A stretch of 64,000 bases of DNA from the NCBI RefSeq assembly GCF_010119975.1, contig NZ_CP048222.1, positions 6,920,501-6,984,500 on the forward strand, given 5' to 3'. The notes below the pieces were generated by a model. That model was not told the DNA's origin and did no database searches. It saw nothing but the letters and a program-made list of their open reading frames with translations. Position 1 is the first letter of the stretch; each line of letters opens with the position of its first letter. Below are positions 7,676-15,580 of this stretch, piece by piece. The stretch is from Rhodocytophaga rosea. Its GTDB lineage: Bacteria > Bacteroidota > Bacteroidia > Cytophagales > 172606-1. The position numbers and the translations under genes are program-made.

Positions 7676-8253
7676 TTGGTCATTGGTCAGTAGTCAATGG
7701 TCAATTATAATTCAAAATATGATAGATAAACAACTACTAAAGGAAAAATTAAACTCAGGTTTCCTTCCACATAAAGAGAAATATGGGAATATTTCTCTTC
7801 AATATTTCAATAGCAATGATTTTATTGTTCCTGAGTCAGAACAAGTTATTGTCATCATAAAAGACAGAAGAGAAGATTTTACAGATGCTGCCGAATTTTT
7901 TATGCAATCTGTTCTGTATTATGGTATCTATTTTGGTCAACAATTTGATCAAAATTATTTAAGAGGGAGTTTGTTGGATGATTTTAAATTCATTTCGCTC
8001 GTTGATGCTCAATCAATCGTAGAAGATTTTTTGTCTACACTTCTCAAAAAAACCATATAATTTTAATTGGAAAGATGAATTTCAGTACGCTTTACTTATG
8101 TCTGATGATTGGAATGAAAAATTACTTATGATACAGTTTGAACAGGAATACATAACGTTTCAATGGTTTACTACTGCCTAAGATTATAAGCTGGAAGCAG
8201 AGACCCAGTCACTACAATGAAAATTAACTACTGACCAATGACCAATGATTAAT
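7676..8253. repeat. Inverted GGTCATTGGTCAGTAGT repeats flanking a small gene
   Basis: The left arm (7676-7706) reads TTGGTCATTGGTCAGTAGTC and the right arm (8224-8253) contains its reverse complement, ACTACTGACCAATGACCAA. About 19 of 20 bases match. The arms bracket the broken small gene at 7719-8181 exactly. I see no transposase and no clear target duplication at the outer edges. Confidence 0.8.
7719..8181 (+). pseudogene. Hypothetical protein gene with a one-base frameshift in an A7 run
   Basis: The first frame runs from ATG 7719 (MIDKQLLKEKLNSGF) to a stop at 8058, with 113 codons. Reading one base later across the A7 run at 8046-8052 continues as KKPYNFNWKDEFQYAL to WFTTA and a stop at 8179-8181, giving about 153 residues of consistently coding-like sequence. 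The likely cause is one extra A, from mutation or sequencing error. The family is not recognised. The middle (VIVIIKDRREDFTDAAEFF) looks like a compact cytosolic alpha/beta protein. It is flanked by inverted GGTCATT repeats. Confidence 0.65.
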
Positions 8254-8255
8254 CT

Positions 8256-8666
8256 ATGAACCAATACATTGCCCAACTCGCGTTAGTAGTAGCTGATTAT
8301 GATGAGGCCATAGATTTTTATGTGCGGAAAATGGGCTTTACCCTGATTGAAGACACCTTGATAAGTGAAACCAAACGATGGGTAGTAGTTGCTCCTCCCA
8401 GCACTGGTTCATGTAAACTCTTACTTGCCAAAGCCGCCACCGACGAACAAAAAAGCCGCATTGGCAACCAGACCGGCGGACGGGTATTTCTGTTTCTCCA
8501 CACTGATGATTTCTGGCGGGATTATAAGCGTTTGCAAGCGCATAATATTCAATTTATCCGCCAGCCTTCCGAAGAAGAATATGGTACAGTAGCTGTATTT
8601 GCTGATCTATATGGTAACTTGTGGGATTTGATAGAGGCGAGGCAAAAGTCTACATTTATGAATTAA
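8256..8666 (+). CDS. VOC (glyoxalase-like) family protein
   Basis: A 136-residue single-copy vicinal-oxygen-chelate protein. It shows the paired beta-alpha-beta-beta-beta modules of the family: YIAQLALVVADYDEAIDFYVRKMGFTLIED is the first (its start only quoted in part by motif: VVADYDEAIDFY), and FLHTDDFWRDYKRLQAHNIQF then VFADLYGNLWDLIE the second (motifs HTDDFWRDY and DLYGNLWDLIE). The terminal DLYGNLWDL pattern is typical of bleomycin-resistance/lactoylglutathione-lyase-like proteins. Substrate is not predictable. It overlaps nothing and is followed 12 bp later by a small membrane protein. Confidence 0.85.
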   Translation: MNQYIAQLALVVADYDEAIDFYVRKMGFTLIEDTLISETKRWVVVAPPSTGSCKLLLAKAATDEQKSRIGNQTGGRVFLFLHTDDFWRDYKRLQAHNIQFIRQPSEEEYGTVAVFADLYGNLWDLIEARQKSTFMN

Positions 8667-8677
8667 TCAAGCATATA

Positions 8678-9118
8678 ATGTTTCCATTTCAAAACAGGCG
8701 TATCTATACTTTTAATCTGCCAGAAACTTCAATGTTTGATCACCAAAAACTTATCAACTGCTTTTCAACTCAGTTAGATGTTATCAGCATTAGTCAAAAT
8801 GTAATCAAATTTAAAAATTTTAAGTCTTTCCCTAAAAGACATAACTGGTTTAATGAAGGGATCATAGTGTGTAAAGTAGAAGGAGCGCAGTTACTGGTAA
8901 GTTTAGAATTGAATTATTATTATTATACGCCAACGCTATTACTGCTTTTTTCAATCTGGTTCTTTGTCTTTAAAATCGACCAAATCTGGTTAGCTATTGC
9001 AGTGATTAGTGCCTTTTGGACCGTTTACTATGGTTTGTATTTGTGGAGTGGTAGCCTGTTTAAGAGTGCCCTCTATAGTTGTATCAGAATAAATTTGCGC
9101 ATCCGGCAGGTAATATGA
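8678..9118 (+). CDS. Hypothetical membrane protein
   Basis: A 146-residue protein starting MFPFQNRRIYTFNLPE. An in-frame extension upstream exists, but it would overlap the VOC gene. The first 90 residues look like a soluble beta-rich domain. Two hydrophobic segments follow (about 90-107, TPTLLLLFSIWFFVF; about 112-132, WLAIAVISAFWTVYYGLYLW), with a short basic C-terminus. No family is recognised. A protein of similar layout (soluble N-terminus, terminal membrane segment) is encoded by the broken gene at 31691. Confidence 0.6.
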   Translation: MFPFQNRRIYTFNLPETSMFDHQKLINCFSTQLDVISISQNVIKFKNFKSFPKRHNWFNEGIIVCKVEGAQLLVSLELNYYYYTPTLLLLFSIWFFVFKIDQIWLAIAVISAFWTVYYGLYLWSGSLFKSALYSCIRINLRIRQVI

Positions 9119-9293
9119 AAATATTGTGTAGATGAATAATTTAATTGTTTATTAGCTAAAGACAAGCTATTTTGATACAAGATACAGTTTATACAGGTTA
9201 GTGTTTTATGATTGTATTGAAGTTTGTGCAGCAAATGTTACTTCAGGCGTTCAACTCTTTTTTATTTTCCTGCTACCAAAAATAAAATTCTCT

Positions 9294-9301
9294 TATTTTT
9301 G
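9294..9301 (+). promoter_or_regulatory. Possible Bacteroidota -7 box upstream of the Mur ligase gene
   Basis: TATTTTTG fits the TAnnTTTG consensus of the Bacteroidota primary sigma factor and lies 19 bp before the ATG at 9320. No convincing -33 TTTG is seen, so the call is tentative. Confidence 0.35.
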
Positions 9302-9319
9302 AATTTCAAATCTTACAGC

Positions 9320-10699
9320 ATGGAGTCTATCGAAAGACAAAGAGTACACTTTATAGCCGTTGGTGGCAGTGCAATGCATAATCTGGCCATTGCCTTACAC
9401 GATAAAAATCTTATAGTAACCGGTTCGGACGATGAAATTTACGAACCTTCTAAAAGCCGCCTGCAAAATCGTGGCATTCTTCCACAGGAAATTGGCTGGT
9501 TTCCCGATAAACTCGACAATACCATAGATGCAGTAATCCTTGGTATGCATGCCCGTCCGGATAATCCGGAACTGCAACGGGCCAAAGAATTAGGTTTGCC
9601 AGTATATTCGTATCCGGAATATATTTACCAGCAAAGTGTAGATAAGCAACGGATTGTGATTGCTGGCAGTCATGGAAAAACTACGATTACCTCCATGATT
9701 CTGCATGTGCTCAAACATTTTAACCGCAAGTTTGATTACCTGGTGGGGGCTCAGATCGAAGGTTTTGAAACAATGGTAAAACTCTCGGAAGATGCGCCCA
9801 TTATTGTGATTGAAGGCGATGAATACTTATCCTCGCCCATCGACCGCCGGCCTAAGTTTTTGCATTACAAACACCACATTGGTCTTGTAAGTGGTATTGC
9901 CTGGGATCATATCAATGTATACCCTACGTTTGAAGATTATGTGCGCCAGTTTGATCTGTTCGCTGATTCAACCCCCAAAGGCGGTACGTTAGTGTATGAC
10001 GAAACCGATGACCTGGTAGCCGTGATCTGCCGTAAAGAACGGGAAGATGTATTCAGCCAGGAATATGCAACCCACAAACATAAAATTGCAGACGGTCAAA
10101 CCTATCTGGTAACAGAACACGGAGATGTGCCGGTTCAGGTGTTTGGCGAACATAATATGCGCAATTTGAATGGAGCCAGAATGGTACTTTCCCGAATTGG
10201 CATCAGCGATAAGCAATTTTACGAAGCCATTCAAACATTCAGAGGCGCTGCTAACCGCCTGGAAATTGTGGCTAAAAATAATTCTACCGTAATTTTTAAA
10301 GATTTCGCCCATGCACCTTCCAAACTGGAAGCTACCACGAAAGCGGTAAAAGAGCAGTTTCCCAACCGCCAGCTGGTAGCTTGTATGGAACTGCATACCT
10401 TCAGCAGCCTGAATAAAGAATTTTTGAAACAATATAAAGATACCTTCAATACGGCTGAAGAGTCTATTGTCTACTACAGCCCAAAAACGCTGGCACATAA
10501 AAAAATGCCTGAACTTACAGAAAATGATGTCCGGACAGCTTTTAACAATAAAAACCTGATTGTATTCACTGAAAACGAAGCCCTTCAGAAATTCCTGCTG
10601 CAAAAAAACTGGCAAAACAAAAACCTGCTGCTGATGAGCTCAGGCAACTATAACGGATTAGACCTCAAACAACTTAGCAGCCAAATATTGAATAATTAA
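9320..10699 (+). CDS. Mur ligase family peptidoglycan synthetase (Mpl-like)
   Basis: About 459 residues from ATG 9320 (MESIERQRVHFIAVGGSAMH). An in-frame stretch upstream back to 9224 has no family character. The N-terminal Rossmann-like domain (HFIAVGGSAMHNLAIAL) is followed by the ATP-binding P-loop IAGSHGKTTITSMILHVL, the IEGDEYLSSPID segment, and the central and C-terminal Mur domains (FGEHNMRNLNGARM; FKDFAHAPSKLEATTKAV). The layout matches Mpl, which ligates recycled murein tripeptide to UDP-MurNAc. In Bacteroidota this form is annotated as peptidoglycan synthetase. Lys and phosphate-binding motifs are intact. It stands alone, with a possible TAnnTTTG box in front. Confidence 0.88.
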   Translation: MESIERQRVHFIAVGGSAMHNLAIALHDKNLIVTGSDDEIYEPSKSRLQNRGILPQEIGWFPDKLDNTIDAVILGMHARPDNPELQRAKELGLPVYSYPEYIYQQSVDKQRIVIAGSHGKTTITSMILHVLKHFNRKFDYLVGAQIEGFETMVKLSEDAPIIVIEGDEYLSSPIDRRPKFLHYKHHIGLVSGIAWDHINVYPTFEDYVRQFDLFADSTPKGGTLVYDETDDLVAVICRKEREDVFSQEYATHKHKIADGQTYLVTEHGDVPVQVFGEHNMRNLNGARMVLSRIGISDKQFYEAIQTFRGAANRLEIVAKNNSTVIFKDFAHAPSKLEATTKAVKEQFPNRQLVACMELHTFSSLNKEFLKQYKDTFNTAEESIVYYSPKTLAHKKMPELTENDVRTAFNNKNLIVFTENEALQKFLLQKNWQNKNLLLMSSGNYNGLDLKQLSSQILNN

Positions 10700-10704
10700 A
10701 CTCA

Positions 10705-10832
10705 GTCCACAGTCTTCAGAAAATTATAGAATAACAGGATTAAAGGATTACAGAATAATTCTTACAATTCAGACCTTTTGTAAATCTGTCATTCAGTAAT
10801 TTTCCGTGGGCGATGGACTGCCGACTGTGGAC
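10705..10832. repeat. Inverted GTCCACAGTC / GACTGTGGAC pair with ATTACAG words
   Basis: Arms at 10705-10714 and 10823-10832 are perfect 10-bp inverted copies. Partly matching sequence continues inward (CAGAAAATTA near 10717 and TAATTTTCCG near 10796). The interior holds GGATTACAG words also seen at 6150 and a related block at 15490. The right arm lies at the start of the exonuclease gene region. Confidence 0.7.
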
Positions 10833-10836
10833 GAAC

Positions 10837-11649
10837 ATGCACCAATTAAAGCTTAAAAAACCGCTTGCCTTTTTCGATCTGGAAACAACCGGAACCAATG
10901 TAGTAAACGACCGCATTGTGGAGATCTGCATTGCCAAAGCCATGCCCAATGGCGACCTGAATGTAAAAACCTGGCGTATCAATCCGATGGTGCCCATTCC
11001 GGCGGAAACCAGCATGATTCATGGTATTTATGATGAGGATATAAAAGATGCACCTACTTTTAAGGAATTAGCTAAACCCATCCTGCAGTTTTTTGAAGGC
11101 TGTGATCTGGCAGGCTTCAACATCATCCGTTTTGATGTACCGATGCTGGTAGAAGAATACCTTCGGATTAATATGGATTTTCCAGTCCATAACCGTAAAA
11201 TGGTAGATGCCCAGAAGATTTTTCATATGATGGAACCCCGTTCCTTGTCAGCAGCATACCGGTTTTATTGCGGAAAAGAGCTGATTGGCGCCCACAGTGC
11301 AGAGGTAGATACGCTGGCCACTTTTGAAGTACTCAGTGCACAAATCCAGAAATACCAGGGCGTACAGGTTAAAGATGATAAAGGAAAAGAGTTTGAACCG
11401 GTGAAAAATGATGTGAACGCCCTACATGAACTCACAGCAACCAAAATGGTAGACCTGGCCGGCCGGATCATCTTTAATGAAAAAGGAGAGGAGATTTTCA
11501 ATTTTGGTAAACACAAAGACCGCAAAGTAACCGAAGTACTGGAGAAAGAACCTGCCTTTTACGACTGGATGATGAAAGGTGAATTTCCTCTGGATACCAA
11601 ACGCAAATTGACAGAGATTAAACTCAGGGGTTTTAATCTGAAAAGGTAG
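10837..11649 (+). CDS. DEDDh 3'-5' exonuclease (DnaQ-like)
   Basis: About 270 residues from ATG 10837 (MHQLKLKKPLAFFDLETTG). An ATG at 10813 lies inside the inverted repeat and is less likely. Motifs are Exo I AFFDLETTGTN, Exo II in LAGFNIIRFDVPML, and Exo III HSAEVDTLATFEVL with the expected His and Asp. The C-terminal portion (FGKHKDRKVTEVLEKEPAFY and DWMMKGEFPLDTK) is the extension often attached to these DNA polymerase III epsilon-like exonucleases in Bacteroidota. It probably degrades or proofreads DNA, or trims RNA, in the cytosol. It is shorter than PolC-type proteins and lacks a polymerase domain. Confidence 0.88.
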   Translation: MHQLKLKKPLAFFDLETTGTNVVNDRIVEICIAKAMPNGDLNVKTWRINPMVPIPAETSMIHGIYDEDIKDAPTFKELAKPILQFFEGCDLAGFNIIRFDVPMLVEEYLRINMDFPVHNRKMVDAQKIFHMMEPRSLSAAYRFYCGKELIGAHSAEVDTLATFEVLSAQIQKYQGVQVKDDKGKEFEPVKNDVNALHELTATKMVDLAGRIIFNEKGEEIFNFGKHKDRKVTEVLEKEPAFYDWMMKGEFPLDTKRKLTEIKLRGFNLKR

Positions 11650-11711
11650 AAACAAAAGAAGGATGAATGTCTTACTGATATAATTATCTAATGGTTACGT
11701 GCTACAGAGAT

Positions 11712-12385
11712 ATGAACTACGAACAGATAAAAACATTTGTTGGGCTTTCAGACTGTTCACAAGGGTACTCATTGAAAGAGTTGCTCCATGCCGAAAAGCG
11801 GTTAAATAGACTATTACCCATTAGCTTGCGGAAGTATTATCAATGTTTTGGTAAAGATGCCCTACTTACAAATGCTTTCCATAAATTGGTAAACCCTCTA
11901 GAAATAAGTTTTCAAAATGGATACATAGTATTTTATGAAGAAAACCAAGGAGTATGGGTAGCCGGATTTCAAGTAGAGAAATTACCAGCAGAAGATACAT
12001 CTGTATGGTTAACTTATGATCATGGGCAAAGCTGGGAAAAATTTTGTGATAAGCTCTCTGAGTTCTTAATTTCTATGTCTTTTTTTAGATACTGGAGGGG
12101 TGGGATTATGTAGCTGTAAAAGAAGGTATAGAACAGACTATATTTGAAGGTGTCTGCCAACATTGGCTAGAGCTGGAAGGAGCCTGCTCACAAGTCAATA
12201 CCAGGTTTTTTAGTAATCAAATTAAGACACAATTGTTAGGTATAACAGTAGAATCAGCTTCTGGTTCTGAGTCCAAAAAAACTACCTATTATCTCCAAAT
12301 AGCCACCTCTACGCAAGAGGATTATGAGCAAGTTGTGGACAAATTAGGCATAGAAGATTGGGATTATTCATCCTTGTATGATTGA
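11712..12385 (+). pseudogene. SUKH (SMI1/KNR4)-like protein gene with a one-base frameshift
   Basis: The first frame (MNYEQIKTFVGLSDCSQGYS; an alternative ATG lies at 11691) shows the SUKH pattern LNRLLPISLRKYYQCFG, LVNPLEIS and VFYEENQGVWVAG, and stops at 12111. A second frame from about 12101 continues smoothly as WDYVAVKEGIEQTIFEGV to DYSSLYD and a stop at 12383-12385. The junction lies in the G-rich stretch 12094-12104, where one base seems missing. Joined, the protein would have about 224 residues. SUKH proteins are commonly immunity proteins against polymorphic nuclease toxins, or part of contact-dependent systems. No toxin gene is adjacent, so it may be an orphan immunity gene. Confidence 0.7.
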
Positions 12386-12428
12386 AATGAAAAAATAATA
12401 GCATTATGTTTTAAATGTAATTACATAC

Positions 12429-13076
12429 CTATTGTAAATCTTCCAGTATTTCCTCCTGGCCACCTTCTATAAGCCATTTTTCAATGGCTACCCTAAAAGC
12501 CTTGCCTATGGTTATATCAAAAGACTCTTTCCATGAAACATGAGAGTTAATAATTTTTCCTTCGGCGGATTTTTCAAATACCAGTACAATTTTAGAAGCA
12601 GTCAGTATCCATATTACCTTTTGGGTGCCGGCATCAATCAGGCGTGAACTTTTATTGAGCATATACGAAAAATCGTCTTTCCGCTTTTTTTTGTGCAGAT
12701 ATTCTTCTTCCGGCTCAATGTTAATATCCACTTCAAAAGCAAATAAGGGAGCTGCCGGGATATATTTATTTTTATCCCTGTTTTTGGGTAAAGTTGCTCT
12801 GTCAAAAACAGCAATATCAATCGCAAAGTTATTCGTATGGGAAAGATGTATACCTACTTCTCCTGATAAAATATCAAACGACCTGGCATCTACATTTTTA
12901 AATAAGAACTGCAAAATGGCATTAATAATCCTTGCTTGTGTCTCTGAACAGCCCATGATTGCCTCAAGTGTGGTTTCTTTGGTTAAAACTTTCTGGTAAT
13001 CCTTATAATAATATTTTTTACCATCAATTATTTCTTTGATCAGATAGTCCGGGATGGTTTCGAGCTGTTTTTCCAT
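12429..13076 (-). CDS. Uma2-family (DUF820) PD-(D/E)XK nuclease-like protein
   Basis: A 215-residue protein matching the Uma2/DUF820 fold. The N-terminal strand and helix EIIDGKKYYYKDYQKVL precede the conserved ILSGEVGIHLSHTNN segment, then FAIDIAVFDR and the catalytic-type FAFEVDINIE motif with candidate D and E-x-D residues. VIWILTASKIVLVFEK near the C-terminus is the typical terminal strand pair. The family is widespread in cyanobacteria and some Bacteroidota, with a restriction-endonuclease-like fold and mostly unknown substrates. It is convergent to the broken SUKH gene and diverges from marC. Confidence 0.8.
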   Translation of the reverse strand: MEKQLETIPDYLIKEIIDGKKYYYKDYQKVLTKETTLEAIMGCSETQARIINAILQFLFKNVDARSFDILSGEVGIHLSHTNNFAIDIAVFDRATLPKNRDKNKYIPAAPLFAFEVDINIEPEEEYLHKKKRKDDFSYMLNKSSRLIDAGTQKVIWILTASKIVLVFEKSAEGKIINSHVSWKESFDITIGKAFRVAIEKWLIEGGQEEILEDLQ

Positions 13077-13175
13077 ACAAGCATTTAAGAAAAATTTAAA
13101 TCAATAGTTCAGCACAAGTATTAAATATACGAAGTACAAAGGAAAAATACTTATTTTGGTGGCTAATATCCAATC

Positions 13176-13742
13176 ATGTTCAGTTTCAAACAAATACTTT
13201 CGGTTACACTTATTCTGTTCTCCGTGATCGACATCCTGGGTTCAATTCCCATTATTATAGAATTGCGGAAAAAAGCCGGAGTGATTGAGTCTGAAAAAGC
13301 GACTATTGCAGCCGGTGTACTGATGATTATTTTCCTGTATCTGGGTGAATCAATTCTGAAATTGTTTGGGGTAGATGTGGCTTCCTTTGCCATTGCCGGA
13401 GCCATTATCATTTTCCTGATCGGCATGGAAATGACACTGGGTATCAATATTTTTCAGGAAAGCACCGATTCCTCTACCAGTTCTATTGTTCCGTTGGCGT
13501 TTCCGCTCATTTCAGGAGCCGGTACCATGACTACCATCATCTCACTACGGGCAGAATACACGACACCCAATATACTGGTTGGCATTACCCTGAATCTGAT
13601 TTTTGTATATCTCGTACTGAAATCTTCGGAGTGGATCGAGCGGAAAATTGGAAATGCCGGGGCAAACCTGCTTCGCAAAGTATTCGGCATTATTCTGATC
13701 GCCATTGCCATTAAACTGTTTAAAACTAACCTGGGCTTATGA
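13176..13742 (+). CDS. MarC-family integral membrane protein
   Basis: A 188-residue, strongly hydrophobic protein with about six membrane segments, beginning MFSFKQILSVTLILFSVIDI. Family hallmarks are DILGSIPIIIELRKK near the N-terminus and IVPLAFPLISGAGTMTTII in the middle, followed by IGNAGANLLRKVFGIILIA. MarC/UPF0056 proteins sit in the inner membrane. The function is unsettled, since the old link to multiple antibiotic resistance was withdrawn. Its stop overlaps the rnhA start (ATGA), indicating translational coupling. Confidence 0.9.
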   Translation: MFSFKQILSVTLILFSVIDILGSIPIIIELRKKAGVIESEKATIAAGVLMIIFLYLGESILKLFGVDVASFAIAGAIIIFLIGMEMTLGINIFQESTDSSTSSIVPLAFPLISGAGTMTTIISLRAEYTTPNILVGITLNLIFVYLVLKSSEWIERKIGNAGANLLRKVFGIILIAIAIKLFKTNLGL

Positions 13743-14206
13743 TCACAATGTATACGGATGGCGCTTCACGGGGAAATCCTGGTCCGGGAGGATATGGCGT
13801 AGTACTTATCTATAAACAGCACCGCAAGGAATTAACTGCAGGTTACCGCAAAACCACTAACAACCGCATGGAACTGCTGGCAGTGATCGTTGGACTGGAG
13901 GCATTGAAAGAACCTGGCCATGAAGTAATCATTTACTCTGATTCCAAATATGTGGTGGATGCCGTAGATAAAGGATGGATCTGGGGATGGCAGAAAAAAG
14001 GCTTTGCCAAAACAAAAAACCCGGATCTATGGCAGCGGTTCTTAAAAATCTATAGCAAACACAAAGTGAAATTTAAGTGGCTGAAAGGCCATGCCGGACA
14101 TGCTGAAAACGAACGCTGCGACCAGCTGGCTGTTCAAAGTGCCACCAGTCCAGGTTTATTGATTGATGAAGGGTATGAGGCTGGGAATGATGGATTGGAA
14201 ATGTAA
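13739..14206 (+). CDS. rnhA: Ribonuclease HI
   Basis: A 155-residue RNase HI that cleaves the RNA strand of RNA-DNA hybrids in the cytosol. Catalytic acids are visible: D7 (MYTDGASRGNPGPGG), E45 (NNRMELLAV), D68 (IYSDSKYVVDAV) and the late Asp in ERCDQLAVQSA. The substrate-binding WIWGWQKKGF handle is present and HAGHAENERCDQ holds the loop His. The ATG overlaps the stop of marC by four bases. The length is normal for the family, with a short acidic tail. A second RNase H gene, the frameshifted rnhB, lies at 34474. Confidence 0.95.
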   Translation: MITMYTDGASRGNPGPGGYGVVLIYKQHRKELTAGYRKTTNNRMELLAVIVGLEALKEPGHEVIIYSDSKYVVDAVDKGWIWGWQKKGFAKTKNPDLWQRFLKIYSKHKVKFKWLKGHAGHAENERCDQLAVQSATSPGLLIDEGYEAGNDGLEM

Positions 14207-14234
14207 AAATTTTCATCCTGACAAAACCAGTTTA

Positions 14235-15248
14235 CTACTGAGTTAACTGGTCTTTATACAGAGGCAGCAGGCTAACAAATTTATTTACAGTTTCGCTCAG
14301 AGGCAAACTGGAATTTCCGCCGGCTGCATTTTTATGGCCGCCGCCATCGAAATGTTTCCTGGCAAAATCATTCACTGAAAAATCGCCTACCGACCGGAAA
14401 GACATACGGATTACTTCTGAGCGGTCTATAATAACGGCTGAAAGAATAATTCCTTCAATCGACAACCCAAAATTAACCAGACCTTCTGTATCACCGGTTT
14501 GAGAGTTAAAACGTTTGAGTTCTTCGGCAGAGATGGCAAAATAGACAGTCCGGAATTCTGGCAATACCACCATTTTTTCGGCCAGTGCAAAACCCAGAAA
14601 GCGAAGCTTGCTTTCTGTATTGGTATCGTATACCAGGCGTTGAACCCGGTTGGTATCTACCCCAATTTCGATCAGGTCAGCACTGATCATATGTACCCGT
14701 TTGGTAGTATTAGAATGCCTGAAAGAAGCCGTATCGGTCATAATACCGGCATAAATACACTCGCCAATAAAGGTGTCAATATAAGTATGATCACCTAGTT
14801 CGCAGATCAGTTCGTATACCAGTTGTGCCGTGGCGGCCGCATTAATATCCCATAGTTCGAAATGAGCAAAATGTTCGGGTGCCAGGTGATGATCGATGAG
14901 TACTTTATAGGCAGACGCATTTCTTACAATTTCACCTAGTTCGTTGATGCGGCTAAGAATAGAAAAATCCAGGCAACAAATAATATCTGCTTCCTGCATG
15001 ATCTGCTCTGAACGTTTTTCATTTCCTTCATTAAACACAATTACATCCTGATTGCCCTGCATCCAGTTGAGGAATTTCGGATAATCAGTTGGTGTAATCA
15101 CATGCACCTCATGGTTTTTCTTTTGCAGGTATCCGGCCAGTGCCAGCGAAGAGCCTAGTGCATCCGCATCCGGCTTTTGATGGGTGGTAATGGCAATTTT
15201 TTTGGGAGAACGTAGCAGTTCTTTCAATTCGTCCAGATGCTGCATCAT
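14235..15248 (-). CDS. DHH-family phosphoesterase, NrnA-like (oligoribonuclease / PAP phosphatase)
   Basis: About 337 residues from the chosen Met (MMQHLDELKELLRSPKK). An in-frame ATG at 15284 adds 12 residues without domain character. DHH motifs are intact: THQKPDADALGSSLALAG (metal Asp residues), CCLDFSILSRI, VLIDHHLAPEHF and GIMTDTASFRHSN. The DHHA1 domain ends with GGGHKNAAGG. The family degrades nanoRNA and dephosphorylates pAp. The gene is convergent with rnhA; a weak ACCAGTT/AACTGGT stem overlaps its stop at 14226-14251. Confidence 0.9.
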   Translation of the reverse strand: MMQHLDELKELLRSPKKIAITTHQKPDADALGSSLALAGYLQKKNHEVHVITPTDYPKFLNWMQGNQDVIVFNEGNEKRSEQIMQEADIICCLDFSILSRINELGEIVRNASAYKVLIDHHLAPEHFAHFELWDINAAATAQLVYELICELGDHTYIDTFIGECIYAGIMTDTASFRHSNTTKRVHMISADLIEIGVDTNRVQRLVYDTNTESKLRFLGFALAEKMVVLPEFRTVYFAISAEELKRFNSQTGDTEGLVNFGLSIEGIILSAVIIDRSEVIRMSFRSVGDFSVNDFARKHFDGGGHKNAAGGNSSLPLSETVNKFVSLLPLYKDQLTQ

Positions 15249-15580
15249 TTTATAGAAGCTTGAATGTACATACCGGACCTGCAAACCTGATATAAAGGAG
15301 TGGATGATCCTGCTGGCAAGTGAACCTGCCTGTTTGTTTTCTTAAGGGCTGTATAGGTATAGTTACAGGTTTCATACAAAATGCCAGTTTGCGTATGTAT
15401 TCAGCAGTGTTTCTTTCTAAGCAAAGTCCAAAATTGTAAATAAAATCCATGAAAAACAAATAAGGATTATCATTCATCCTTGGTTCACGGACGACAGTCT
15501 ACAGAAAATTTCTGATTTACAGAATCACTGAATTACGGAGTGATTATTCATCCCTTCAGTAAATTTATTATTTCCATGGA
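15249..15580. other. Intergenic region with repeat words, no gene seen
   Basis: The segment 15482-15560 contains GACAGTCTACAGAAAATT, ATTTACAGAATCACTG and CTTCAGTAAATT, close to words in the inverted pair at 10705-10832. I see no coding frame, RNA gene or strong terminator. It separates two minus-strand genes. Confidence 0.5.

Noticed and set aside
7676-8253. Segment as a true transposable element
   Set aside because: There is no transposase and no target-site duplication at the edges, so it is listed only as an inverted repeat pair.
9989-10615. 208-codon frame antisense to the Mur ligase gene
   Set aside because: The plus-strand Mur ligase has clear motifs over the same bases; the antisense product has no family character.
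13230-13255. GGGTTCAATTCCC resembling a tRNA T-arm
   Set aside because: It lies inside marC in frame, and no acceptor or anticodon arm pairs around it. No tRNA was found elsewhere by eye.
14226-14251. ACCAGTT/AACTGGT stem as a terminator between rnhA and the NrnA-like gene
   Set aside because: The stem is only 7 bp, overlaps the NrnA-like coding end and lacks a T run, so I did not list it as a feature.
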